In this document: positions 47,595 to 57,244 of the stretch, piece by piece
How positions within the stretch are numbered: position 1 is the stretch's first letter
How the letters are laid out: each line of letters starts with the position of its first letter
Source of the DNA: JAHEJN01 sp963787285
GTDB taxonomy: Bacteria; Actinomycetota; Acidimicrobiia; Acidimicrobiales; JAHEJN01
NCBI GenBank assembly: GCA_963787285.1
Contig: CAWBCM010000001.1
Coordinates: 451,593 to 515,592, forward strand
Length of the DNA: 64,000 nucleotides
Direction: 5' to 3'
Notes under the pieces: generated by a model
Databases searched by the model: none
Seen by the model: only the letters and a program-made list of their open reading frames with translations
Told to the model about the DNA's origin: nothing
Made by a program: the position numbers and the translations under genes

Positions 47595-50264
47595 TCAATC
47601 GACGAACCGAGTTGCCGGCGGTGTGAGGCGCCCACCGGGCCGAGGCAACTCGATGGCTTCGTACACGGTTCGACCCGGGGCCAAGCCGGCGAGGCGAGCC
47701 ACGGTTGCACCGAGCTCGCCGGATCGGACGACGACCTCGTGGTGGCCTCGACCTTGCCCCGGTCCGGCGATGAAGGCGACTCCGCGCGGGTGATGGTCGC
47801 CCGACCGGGTGCCGCGGTAGGGAAGACGTTGGGCCCCGTTGAGGAAGGGAGAGGCCACTGCCTCCACGAGACGTTGCGGGCGATTCCACAACACGGCGAG
47901 GTCGGGCAGATGGTGGGTCAAGGGCCCGGGGTAGTGCTGGTGCAGGTCGAGCACCTCGGCGGTGAGCTCTTCACCGGTGTCGGCATCGGTGAGCTCGAAC
48001 AGGCGCTCGCGGATCCAGTGCACGAGCTCGGCACGTGCGTCCGGGGCAACGGTGCCGGCCGGCTCCCGACCCCTCAGGTTGAGGCGGATCCCACCTTCGG
48101 TCTCGTTGTTGACGAGATAGAAGAAGTCACGCTCGTCGATCGGCCGGGTGTGGACGTCGTCCCAGATCTTGTCGTTCACCGCTCGCAGCCTGCGCTGTGC
48201 CTCGGTGCGCTGGGCCGTGTCGACGGGCGTGGCCGCGAGGACGGTGGCGGCAGCCCGCCACTCGTCGTGGTAGCGCCGGGTGGACTCGAGGCGCCGGAGG
48301 ATGACGTCGAGGTAGTACGTGGGATCGGTATGGGGTCCCATGCCGTGAGTGAGCCACAGCACGAGGGTGGTGCGCTCGTCGAGGGTCTCGATCCATTCCC
48401 CGATCTGCGCGTCGAGGATCCGGTAGACGTCGTCGATCGGTGTGCCGAGCGCCGCGGTGATCTCCGGATCGTGATGCGGGAACGTGGGATCGGTGACGTG
48501 CCACATCTGGTGGCCGACGCAATGCGACTCCTTGTACACGCCCACGAAGAGATCCCAGTCGAAGCGGTGGTAGACGTCGAGGAGCAGCGCCGTCTTGCGG
48601 CGGGCTCCCTCGATGAGCGCTTCGCGAAGGGCGAGGTGGCGTTCGAGGCTGCGGTCGTGGGAGTTGCAGTTCTCGACGACCGGGTGCCGGCCATGGCGGT
48701 CGACGAGCTCGTCGATGAGCTCGACGGGTGTCGACATCGGACCGAAGACGGGATCGTGGCTGCCCCACTCGATCACCTGTGTGGCGTTCGCGTCGAGGAG
48801 GGGGATCAACGGCGGGTCGACCACTGCGACGCGACGGCCGGCGGTGACCAGGCGCTCGTAGATCGTCGGGTGGGTCAGCCCGACGGGTACGCCGGCGACG
48901 TTGATGTCGTAGGAGCCGGGAATGATCTGCTTCCAGGAGTGGCGTCCGTGATGGCCCGCATGTGCCGCCGTGTGGAAGTCGGGCCAGATTGCGCCGACGT
49001 ACACGCCCGGGGGGCCGACGGTGGGCACGGTGTAGGACCGCTCCTGCAGCTTGGCGATGTTCGGCGCGTCGCCGCGGTCGGCCAGTTCCAGCATGCGCTC
49101 GAAGTCGCAGGCGTCGAAGGCGAGGAACACAACGCGGGAGGAGTCGGATGAAGTGACCGGCGGCGTGCTGTCGCCAACGGCGTCGAGCACCCGCTTGACG
49201 ACCGGCAGCTCCACCACGGTGTCTTCGGCCATGGCTGCGGCGAGCAACTCGGGTGCCAGGGCCACCTGGTCGTCGAAGTAGCGGCGGGCCTCGTCGGTGG
49301 TCGCCTGGGCCGCCCAGCGGCGCCACGCGACGATGTGTTCGGGCACGGGTGTGCCGGTGTGGCTCCATCGGACGTCCTGCCAGCTGTGTTGGGCGAACTT
49401 GGTCTGCCAGATGTCGACGTCGGCCGCGTAATGATGGATGAGGCAACCGATCGAGAGTGTGCGCAGCGCATCGCCGTGACGATGGCGCCAGCGGTGGGGG
49501 ACGTGCTCGGGCCTGATGTCGAGGTCGGTTCGAACGCCGGCCTTGCCGAGCCGATGGCCGAGGAACCGCTCGAGCCGGATCCGACCCGACCCGTCGGGCA
49601 ACACCAGATCACGGGTGACGGGGTGCCGAGCGACGTACGGGTTGTCGAGGAAGGTCGCCGCAGTGGCGCTCGGCACGGGAATCGCCTCGTGGGATCGGAA
49701 CCGGACCTGTTCCACTGACGGGTCGACCCGAGCGAAGAGCGCCGGCAATGAACCCTGTAGGAGCACGTCGGCGGCGAGAGGGGTGCGCGCATCGTGGGGC
49801 CACAGGAACTCGTCGGGATCGATGAGGAGCGCCCAGTCGAATCCCGCCTCCTTCGCCACTGCGACGCCGCGGGGCAACAAGAGCTCCTGGCGGTCGGGCA
49901 GCGACTGCCGCGCATCGGATCGAGCGGGGGCGTCGAGCACCGTCACCCACTCGTAGCGGCGCAGTCGATCGCGGGTGTCGTCGTCGGGATCGTCGAGGAA
50001 GACGACGGCCCCTCCCACCCCAAGGGCGTGGTGGTAGTCGAGCCATGGCTCGATCAGGCCGGCGGCGTTCTTCACCATCGCCACGAGACAAAGGGACGGC
50101 TCCGCCGCTTGCACGCTCATGCGCTCACCGTTGGAGGTGGGCGATGTCGCGCGACTACGGGAATGTTGCGAAGGATCGCGATGCTTGCGCTGGGTCAGGT
50201 CGCAGACAGCGGTGAGCACCACCACGGCGAGGGCCACCACCGGGACGATCAGCCACCATGCCAT
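47595..50264 (-). CDS. Fusion of glycosyltransferase-like and type I phosphodiesterase domains
   Basis: An 889-residue protein in one uninterrupted frame. An N-terminal TM helix (WWLIVPVVALAVVVLTAV) is followed at about 55-280 by a glycosyltransferase-like domain of the GT2/GT92 (DUF23) kind: MVKNAAGLIEPWLDYH and the DxD-like LLIDPDEFLWP (D149, D151). From about 378 an alkaline-phosphatase-superfamily phosphodiesterase domain begins (VVFLAFDACDFERML, D384), with NAPNIAKLQ-type DAPNIAKLQERSY, metal-ligand segments KESHCVGHQMWH and WLTHGMGPHTD, and DHHPRGVAFIAGPG near the end. This would be a membrane-tethered bifunctional protein, perhaps transferring a sugar and cleaving a phosphodiester on the same envelope glycan. 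The activities are inferred from motifs only. Confidence 0.82.
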   Translation of the reverse strand: MAWWLIVPVVALAVVVLTAVCDLTQRKHRDPSQHSRSRATSPTSNGERMSVQAAEPSLCLVAMVKNAAGLIEPWLDYHHALGVGGAVVFLDDPDDDTRDRLRRYEWVTVLDAPARSDARQSLPDRQELLLPRGVAVAKEAGFDWALLIDPDEFLWPHDARTPLAADVLLQGSLPALFARVDPSVEQVRFRSHEAIPVPSATAATFLDNPYVARHPVTRDLVLPDGSGRIRLERFLGHRLGKAGVRTDLDIRPEHVPHRWRHRHGDALRTLSIGCLIHHYAADVDIWQTKFAQHSWQDVRWSHTGTPVPEHIVAWRRWAAQATTDEARRYFDDQVALAPELLAAAMAEDTVVELPVVKRVLDAVGDSTPPVTSSDSSRVVFLAFDACDFERMLELADRGDAPNIAKLQERSYTVPTVGPPGVYVGAIWPDFHTAAHAGHHGRHSWKQIIPGSYDINVAGVPVGLTHPTIYERLVTAGRRVAVVDPPLIPLLDANATQVIEWGSHDPVFGPMSTPVELIDELVDRHGRHPVVENCNSHDRSLERHLALREALIEGARRKTALLLDVYHRFDWDLFVGVYKESHCVGHQMWHVTDPTFPHHDPEITAALGTPIDDVYRILDAQIGEWIETLDERTTLVLWLTHGMGPHTDPTYYLDVILRRLESTRRYHDEWRAAATVLAATPVDTAQRTEAQRRLRAVNDKIWDDVHTRPIDERDFFYLVNNETEGGIRLNLRGREPAGTVAPDARAELVHWIRERLFELTDADTGEELTAEVLDLHQHYPGPLTHHLPDLAVLWNRPQRLVEAVASPFLNGAQRLPYRGTRSGDHHPRGVAFIAGPGQGRGHHEVVVRSGELGATVARLAGLAPGRTVYEAIELPRPGGRLTPPATRFVD

Positions 50265-50291
50265 CGCCGGAGACCCTAGTGGGCGGCGCGA

Positions 50292-51869
50292 TCAGTAGCC
50301 GATGGCGGCCCCGACGATGGCGCGAGGATCGGCCGCGCCCCGCAGCTGTTCGCCGTGCACCTCGATCAGATGGGCGTGGCCGTGGCCTTCGGCTGCGGTG
50401 GCCACGGGATGTCCTCTGGCCGAGAGCTCGGCCGACCACGCATCGGGGCAGTGGGGTTCGAGGACCAGCTTCGGCGGTGTGGCGTTGGTCCACGTGTCGA
50501 ATCCATTGCCCTCGGAAGGTTGCAGTGTCCACCGCCCCGCCGTGATGCATCGACCGGCGGACTCGTCGGCGACCAGCAGTCGGGCGAGCAGCTGGAGCAC
50601 CACCTGGGGCTGGGCATCTCCGCCCATCGTGCCGAGGACGGCGCGAAGTGAGCCATCGGCACGCCGGACGAGGGCGGGCGCAAGCGTGTGCGGCGGTCGG
50701 CGCCGGGGTCCGTACTCGGCGGGGTGACCCGGTTCGAGCGAGAAGCCGGTGCCCCGATTGTGGAGGTGTACCCCGGTGCCGGGCACGACGAGGTGGGTGC
50801 CGAAGGTCGAGCACAGCGACTGGATGAGTGACACTCCCATGCGTTGGTCGTCGACCGCACACAGGTACATGGTGCCGCCCCCTCGGTACTGGTCGGGCAG
50901 CGTTGCCGCTCGGGCCGGGTCGATGGCCGCGGCTCGGGGATCGAGCCGCTCGGGTGCGATCAGCGCGTCTCCGTCGGCGTGTTCGTGCAGGACGCCGGGG
51001 CGGTCGAAAGCGGCCTGGCGGGCGGCTTCGACCAAGAGGTGCGCGAAGGCCGAGTCGTCGGTGTCGGCCGGGAGGTCGAGTTTTGCGGCGATCAGCGCAC
51101 CGGCGAGGGTCAGGTAGCCCTGCGAGTTGGGCGGAACGGTCGCAACCTCGTGATCCCAGACCCGGGCGGTGAGTGGCTCCACCCAGTCGGCGTGGATGTG
51201 GGCGAGGTCGGCGGCGAGGTACTCGCCGCGGCCGAAGTCGAGGAGGCGGCGGCCGAACTCGCCGAGATAGAAGCCGGCGCGGCCACCGTCGGCCACTGCC
51301 TGCATTACTTCGGCGACATCGGGCCGGCGGATCTGGTCGCCGCCACGCAGGGGTGGGTCGGTCGCGAACTCGTCGGCGTAGGGAGTGCCGGCAAGGCGCT
51401 CGACGGCGTCGGCGAGGATCGGCGACACCGCGAACCCGTTGCCGGCGAGATCGATCGCCGGAGCAAGGACCTCGGCGAGCGGGAGCCGGCCATACCGATC
51501 GTGCAGGGCCTGCCACCCGTCGACGCATCCCGGAACCGGCGCCGATCGGATGTCGCGGTTGAACGGCATCGTCGTCCTGCCTTCGTCTCGCAGTGCGCCG
51601 GGATCGGCGCCCGAGCCGGCCCGGCCACTGGCATTCAGGCAGGCGACGGGCCGGCCCGGCTCGTGGACGAGGGCGAACAGATCGCCGCCGATACCGCACA
51701 TGTTCGGTGCGGTGACCGTGACCACGGCGTTGGCGGCGATGGCGGCGTCGGCTGCGGTACCTCCGGCCCGGAGCATCGCAACTCCCGCGGACGACGCAAG
51801 ATGATCGACCGACGCCACCATGCCGTGGGGGGCGATGACGGTGGCCGCTGGTGTGGGACGAGAACTCAT
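50292..51869 (-). CDS. Gamma-glutamyltransferase-family Ntn-hydrolase
   Basis: A 525-residue protein. The N-terminal half has the family segments ASSAGVAMLRAGGTAADAAI and NMCGIGGDLFALV. The self-processing site is GGGTMYLCAVD, giving T333 as the N-terminal nucleophile of the small subunit; it reads TMY where canonical GGTs have TTH, as in other GGT-like (YwrD-type) proteins. GTMGGDAQPQVVLQLLARLL is the conserved C-terminal motif. No signal peptide is seen, so it may act in the cytoplasm on gamma-glutamyl or related amide substrates. It is downstream in the same direction of no close partner and divergent from a small gene. Confidence 0.88.
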   Translation of the reverse strand: MSSRPTPAATVIAPHGMVASVDHLASSAGVAMLRAGGTAADAAIAANAVVTVTAPNMCGIGGDLFALVHEPGRPVACLNASGRAGSGADPGALRDEGRTTMPFNRDIRSAPVPGCVDGWQALHDRYGRLPLAEVLAPAIDLAGNGFAVSPILADAVERLAGTPYADEFATDPPLRGGDQIRRPDVAEVMQAVADGGRAGFYLGEFGRRLLDFGRGEYLAADLAHIHADWVEPLTARVWDHEVATVPPNSQGYLTLAGALIAAKLDLPADTDDSAFAHLLVEAARQAAFDRPGVLHEHADGDALIAPERLDPRAAAIDPARAATLPDQYRGGGTMYLCAVDDQRMGVSLIQSLCSTFGTHLVVPGTGVHLHNRGTGFSLEPGHPAEYGPRRRPPHTLAPALVRRADGSLRAVLGTMGGDAQPQVVLQLLARLLVADESAGRCITAGRWTLQPSEGNGFDTWTNATPPKLVLEPHCPDAWSAELSARGHPVATAAEGHGHAHLIEVHGEQLRGAADPRAIVGAAIGY

Positions 51870-51935
51870 GTCGCGGGTATAGCCGTTGGCAGGGCCTGCG
51901 TCGCAAATGAGTCGACGACCTGGCAACCTTGGGGG

Positions 51936-52184
51936 ATGGCCGAACCGTCCAAGTTCGTTTGGGAACAAGACCGCGACCTCACCGAGGAAGAACAGGCCCG
52001 GCTCGAAGAACGGCGCAAGAAGTCGGGCGCAAGCCAGGCGTTGGGTGCGGCGATGGTGGCGCTGGGCGAGATCATCGATCCTTCGAAGGCCAAGACCGTC
52101 GCCGTGGTCCAGGTCGACGACGACCACGCCGACGACGACCTACCCGTCGAGCTCGAGTTCGGCAAGCTGCCGCCGCTCGGCTAG
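51936..52184 (+). CDS. Small acidic hypothetical protein
   Basis: An 82-residue protein with a charged N-terminal helix (EQDRDLTEEEQARLEERRKK), a short hydrophobic patch (QALGAAMVALGEIID) and an acidic C-terminal part. No known domain. It starts 66 bp from the divergent GGT-like gene and ends within a CTAG shared with the stop of the convergent DinB-like gene. Codon use and position support a real gene; function unknown. Confidence 0.65.
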   Translation: MAEPSKFVWEQDRDLTEEEQARLEERRKKSGASQALGAAMVALGEIIDPSKAKTVAVVQVDDDHADDDLPVELEFGKLPPLG

Positions 52185-52750
52185 GTCGTCTCGGCGGTTA
52201 TCGCCTCGAAGCCCTTGCGCACGTCCCACACGTGGTGCACCAGGTCGTGGAGCAGGTAGCGGCCCATCGACTCGACAGTGAAGCTTGCGCCGTCGGATCG
52301 GTGCCCCGTGTGTTCCCATTCGGCGGAACTGAGCCGATCGAAGAGGTCGGCCACCTTGCCGGCGTTCACCGCCAGCGCATAGGCCACCGCGCCCGGGTCG
52401 TCGAGGTGGTACCCGGACTCGATGGCGGTGTCGTCCTGGTTCCAGTTGGCGAACGAGGCGCCGTTCTTCTTCAGCATCAGTTCGAATCGCTCCTGGTACA
52501 GCTGGTGCACGTCACGCACGTGGGCGCCGTACTCGAGAGCCGACCACACGGGGCTGGTGCCCGCGGGCACCGGCGGACGCACGGGCACGATGTCGCCCAT
52601 GCCGAGGAGCTGACGCCACGTGGCCGCGTTCGCCCGGACCTTCCCACCGAGCTCGTTGCGGTCGAAGTCGGTGGCAACGTAGCCGCACTCGGGGCAGGGT
52701 CGATCGAGCACCCAGGTCCAGTCGGCCAGGTCGGGGGTCGGTTGTTCCAT
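52181..52750 (-). CDS. DinB-like / mycothiol-dependent maleylpyruvate isomerase-fold protein
   Basis: A 189-residue four-helix-bundle protein. The N-terminus contains CPECGYVATDFD, then WRQLLGMGD, a metal-site-like helix SALEYGAHVRDVHQLY and the C-terminal HDLVHHVWDVRKG, where DinB/MDMPI proteins place metal-binding histidines. These families catalyse thiol-dependent isomerisations or S-transfers, or have unknown roles. A TAGTGT box is 6 nt before the ATG. Its stop overlaps that of the convergent small gene at the palindrome CTAG. Confidence 0.8.
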   Translation of the reverse strand: MEQPTPDLADWTWVLDRPCPECGYVATDFDRNELGGKVRANAATWRQLLGMGDIVPVRPPVPAGTSPVWSALEYGAHVRDVHQLYQERFELMLKKNGASFANWNQDDTAIESGYHLDDPGAVAYALAVNAGKVADLFDRLSSAEWEHTGHRSDGASFTVESMGRYLLHDLVHHVWDVRKGFEAITAETT

Positions 52751-52756
52751 GCGCGC

Positions 52757-52762
52757 ACACTA
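52757..52762 (-). promoter_or_regulatory. -10 box TAGTGT of the DinB-like gene
   Basis: TAGTGT, 6-nt spacer, ATG at 52750. Confidence 0.55.
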
Positions 52763-52839
52763 GAGGGCAATGTCGGCGGTGGTCACACCGACTTCTCGAC
52801 GTCGCTGAGTCGGGGTGCACCGGGCCCGGCGTCGTTCAC

Positions 52840-52845
52840 TACGGT
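52840..52845 (+). promoter_or_regulatory. -10 box TACGGT of the ABM gene
   Basis: TACGGT, 6-nt spacer, ATG at 52852; divergent from the DinB-like promoter. Confidence 0.55.
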
Positions 52846-52851
52846 GGCGCG

Positions 52852-53178
52852 ATGTTCGCCACCACCGCCGACCCGCCGTATGTGGCCGTGATCTTCACGG
52901 CCCATCGAACCGCCCTCGACGACGCCGGTTACGAGGCGATGGCCGCCTCGATGGTTCGTCTGGCGGCACAGCAGCCCGGTCATCTGGGTGTCGAATCGGT
53001 GCGCGACGCCGAGACCGGTCTCGGCATCACCGTGTCGTACTGGGCCGACGAGGCATCGGCGGCGGCGTGGAAGCAGCACCCCGAGCACCTGATCGCCCAG
53101 GCCGAGGGCCGTGACCGCTGGTACTCGCACTACGAGACCCGTGTGGCCACGGTGACCAGGGCCTACGGGCGGGGCTGA
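52852..53178 (+). CDS. Antibiotic biosynthesis monooxygenase (ABM) domain protein
   Basis: A 108-residue dimeric alpha+beta barrel protein. It matches the ABM family in YVAVIFTAHRTALDD, MVRLAAQQPGHLGVESVRD, ISYW-type VSYWADEASAAAWKQHPEH and DRWYSHYETRVATV. Small ABM proteins oxidise quinone-like or other aromatic substrates without cofactor, or degrade haem; the substrate is not evident here. Convergent with the ABC-F gene with one base between the stops. Confidence 0.88.
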   Translation: MFATTADPPYVAVIFTAHRTALDDAGYEAMAASMVRLAAQQPGHLGVESVRDAETGLGITVSYWADEASAAAWKQHPEHLIAQAEGRDRWYSHYETRVATVTRAYGRG

Positions 53179-53179
53179 G

Positions 53180-55099
<1,920 letters not shown>

Positions 55100-55105
55100 C
55101 CGTGC

Positions 55106-55111
55106 AGGGTA
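55106..55111 (-). promoter_or_regulatory. -10 box TACCCT of the ABC-F gene
   Basis: TACCCT, 6-nt spacer, GTG at 55099. Confidence 0.5.
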
Positions 55112-55155
55112 CTGATGGCATGGGCGCTCACCCGCCGTCTCCCGGGGTGTGACCG

Positions 55156-56007
55156 ATGACCCCTCTCATTCGGCTCCAGCCCCGTCGCCGTCGGCCGATA
55201 CTGAACCGGTACGCGACGGCCTGGCCGCCGTCGACCACGAAAGTCACCGAGCCGATGATCGAGATGAAGCGAGTTGCGAGGCGCAGTGTGCGCTGGCTGG
55301 CGTTCTCGCGCCAGGGCGTGATCGACGCGGCGCGCATTGCGTACGGGTCGCGGGTGCTGAGCCCCGCCCGCTCGATCGTGTATCTCCTGTCGGCATCGAC
55401 GTTGATCGGTGCCGGCGTCACGATGTTTCGACGAGCCGACCTCGGTGTGCCGCCCTACGACGTGTTGATGTCGGCCATCGATCGTCACACCCAGCTCACC
55501 CACGGTCAGGCGTCCTGGGCGTTCTCCGGAGCGTTGATGTTGCTCGCCGCGATTCTCGGCAGCCGCTTGAAGCTCGCGTCGGTGACCTACATCGTGATGA
55601 CCGGGCTCATGGTCGACGCCACCTACGGTCTCGTCGGTGATCCCGCCAGCGACGTCGCACGTGCCGGGTTCATGGTCGCCGGCGTTCTTGCCATCACCGC
55701 CGGTGTGGCGACCGTGGTGCACACCACCGCCGGTGGTGGCGGTTTCGAGATGCTGGGCCAGGTTGCCGCCCGCCGCGGCCGCAGCCCCCGGGCCTTCCGG
55801 ACTGCGCTGGAGATCTCGGTCCTTGCCGCCGGCGCCGTTGCCGGCGGTGACTTCGGTGTGGCCACGGTTGTCTTCGCGCTCACCATCGGCCCCCTCCTCG
55901 ACATCGTGCTCCGTGCCCTGGCCGATCACCGCAACGGGCGCGAGCTCCGCCAAGCGGTGGGCTCAGAGACGCAGGCGATCGAGCACCTCGAGCAGCTCGT
56001 CGGCTGA
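55156..56007 (+). CDS. YczE/YitT-like membrane protein
   Basis: A 283-residue protein with about five TM helices from residue 75 (IVYLLSASTLIGAGVTMFRR, FSGALMLLAAILGSRL, VTYIVMTGLMVDATYG, GFMVAGVLAITAGVATVV and DFGVATVVFALTIGPLLDIV). The motif RADLGVPPYDVL after the first helix is characteristic of YczE-like proteins. Function is not established; they affect membrane or secondary-metabolite enzymes in Bacillus. The start could be 55156 or the later ATG at 55255. Its last 45 bp overlap the 3' end of the convergent hydrolase gene. Confidence 0.8.
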   Translation: MTPLIRLQPRRRRPILNRYATAWPPSTTKVTEPMIEMKRVARRSVRWLAFSRQGVIDAARIAYGSRVLSPARSIVYLLSASTLIGAGVTMFRRADLGVPPYDVLMSAIDRHTQLTHGQASWAFSGALMLLAAILGSRLKLASVTYIVMTGLMVDATYGLVGDPASDVARAGFMVAGVLAITAGVATVVHTTAGGGGFEMLGQVAARRGRSPRAFRTALEISVLAAGAVAGGDFGVATVVFALTIGPLLDIVLRALADHRNGRELRQAVGSETQAIEHLEQLVG

Positions 56008-56814
56008 GAGATCGCCGATGACGTGGGGCTGCCCGGGCCGGACGGTGAGGGTGACATCTCCGCCGGCCTCGCGGAACGACGCCGCGAAGGCTTCCATCGG
56101 TTCGCGCCACGAGGGGTCGTCTTCGCCGACGTAGAGCACCACCGGGATCTCGATCAGCGCCGACTCGGCCGTGTTCGAAGCCGGTGGTGCCGGGTAGCCC
56201 GGCAGGCCGATGAGCGACGCCACGCGGTCGGCGTGGTCGGTGGCGAACCGAAAGGCGCTGAGCCCACCGTTGCTCGGACCGGCCACGTGCCACCGGCCAC
56301 CTTCGGGTACCACGACGCCCTCGAGCAGGTCGAGGAGCTGAGCGAGTGGTTCGGGGTTCTGATAGAAGAAGCGACCCTCCTCGGAGCTCTCGACGAGCTC
56401 GGGTGCCGCCGGGCTCACGACCACCCAACCAGCCGCTGCGGTCGAGTCGCCGAAGTACCTCCCGGTGACGGCATCGACCGTCGCCATCGACTGGTCACCC
56501 GGCGGCAGCGCAAGAACGGCGGGCGTGGTGCTGCCGGCCTGCCAGTCGGGTGGTGTGAGGATCGTGACGTCGAGCGGCCGTCCGTCGGCCAGACCCACGG
56601 TGACGTCGTTGCGGCCCGGAACGAGGTCGGCGAAGACCCCCGCGACCGACGGGGCGACGGGCTCGGCGGTCGGTCGCGTCGACGCCGATTCGGGAGTGAC
56701 CGAGTCGATCAGGTCCGATGCGTCGTCGGCGGTCACGCCCGATCCTGCTCCGCACGCAGCGAGCAGCAACAGGGTCGCCAGGACCGCTCCGCAAATGACC
56801 CGCGTGGATGACAC
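55963..56814 (-). CDS. Alpha/beta-hydrolase lipoprotein
   Basis: A 283-residue exported protein. The signal peptide ends in a lipobox LLLAAC (cysteine at about 21), so it is attached to the outer face of the membrane. The hydrolase fold has the nucleophile elbow GPSNGG, the acid strand YVGEDDPSW and the histidine in GQPHVIGDLS. It may be an esterase or peptidase. Acidic linker after the lipobox. A TAGGTT box lies 11 nt before the ATG. Convergent and overlapping with the YczE-like gene by 45 bp. Confidence 0.86.
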   Translation of the reverse strand: MSSTRVICGAVLATLLLLAACGAGSGVTADDASDLIDSVTPESASTRPTAEPVAPSVAGVFADLVPGRNDVTVGLADGRPLDVTILTPPDWQAGSTTPAVLALPPGDQSMATVDAVTGRYFGDSTAAAGWVVVSPAAPELVESSEEGRFFYQNPEPLAQLLDLLEGVVVPEGGRWHVAGPSNGGLSAFRFATDHADRVASLIGLPGYPAPPASNTAESALIEIPVVLYVGEDDPSWREPMEAFAASFREAGGDVTLTVRPGQPHVIGDLSADELLEVLDRLRL

Positions 56815-56842
56815 TCCCCGAACCTAGTCAGGCGCCGACCAC

Positions 56843-56848
56843 TACGGT
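56843..56848 (+). promoter_or_regulatory. -10 box TACGGT of the small PNPOx-like gene
   Basis: TACGGT, 7-nt spacer, ATG at 56856. Confidence 0.5.
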
Positions 56849-56855
56849 TGACGCC

Positions 56856-57218
56856 ATGAGCATCAAGGTGAAGGTCGAGGATCTGGGCCACGAGATCGCC
56901 AGCCGGGGTCCGGCGTGTTTCGTGGTGACCGTCGGAGCCGATTCGGTGCCCAAGGTGCACCACGGCACGGTCACCTGGCAGGAGGGTGAGCGGCGAATCG
57001 TGGCCGAGGTCGGCGGCGGCACGGCGCGCAACGCCCTCGAACGACCGGCGGTCACACTGGTGTGGCCGGCGCCCGACACCGATCGCGAGCAGCTGCACCT
57101 CCTGGTCGACGGTACGGCGGTCACGGCCGATCCCGGCGGCGAACCGGCCACGGTCACCATCGCTCCTTCGGGCGCGATCCGACACCGCGTCGCCGGCGAC
57201 GACCACCGCTGCGGGTAG
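56856..57218 (+). CDS. Small pyridoxamine-phosphate-oxidase-fold protein
   Basis: A 120-residue beta-rich protein. CFVVTVGADSVPKVHHGTV and ERRIVAEVGGGTARNALERP are like the split-barrel flavin-binding proteins of the PNPOx superfamily, and VTLVWP and LLVDGTAVTA fit the later strands. It may bind FMN, F420 or haem; F420-binding members are frequent in actinobacteria. Its size is at the lower end of the family. It is transcribed in the same direction as glpD, 26 bp further on, which has its own -10 box. Confidence 0.65.
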   Translation: MSIKVKVEDLGHEIASRGPACFVVTVGADSVPKVHHGTVTWQEGERRIVAEVGGGTARNALERPAVTLVWPAPDTDREQLHLLVDGTAVTADPGGEPATVTIAPSGAIRHRVAGDDHRCG

Positions 57219-57232
57219 TGGTGAGGCGCCGA

Positions 57233-57238
57233 TAGCGT
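57233..57238 (+). promoter_or_regulatory. -10 box TAGCGT of glpD
   Basis: TAGCGT, 6-nt spacer, ATG at 57245. Confidence 0.55.
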
Positions 57239-57244
57239 GAAGCG

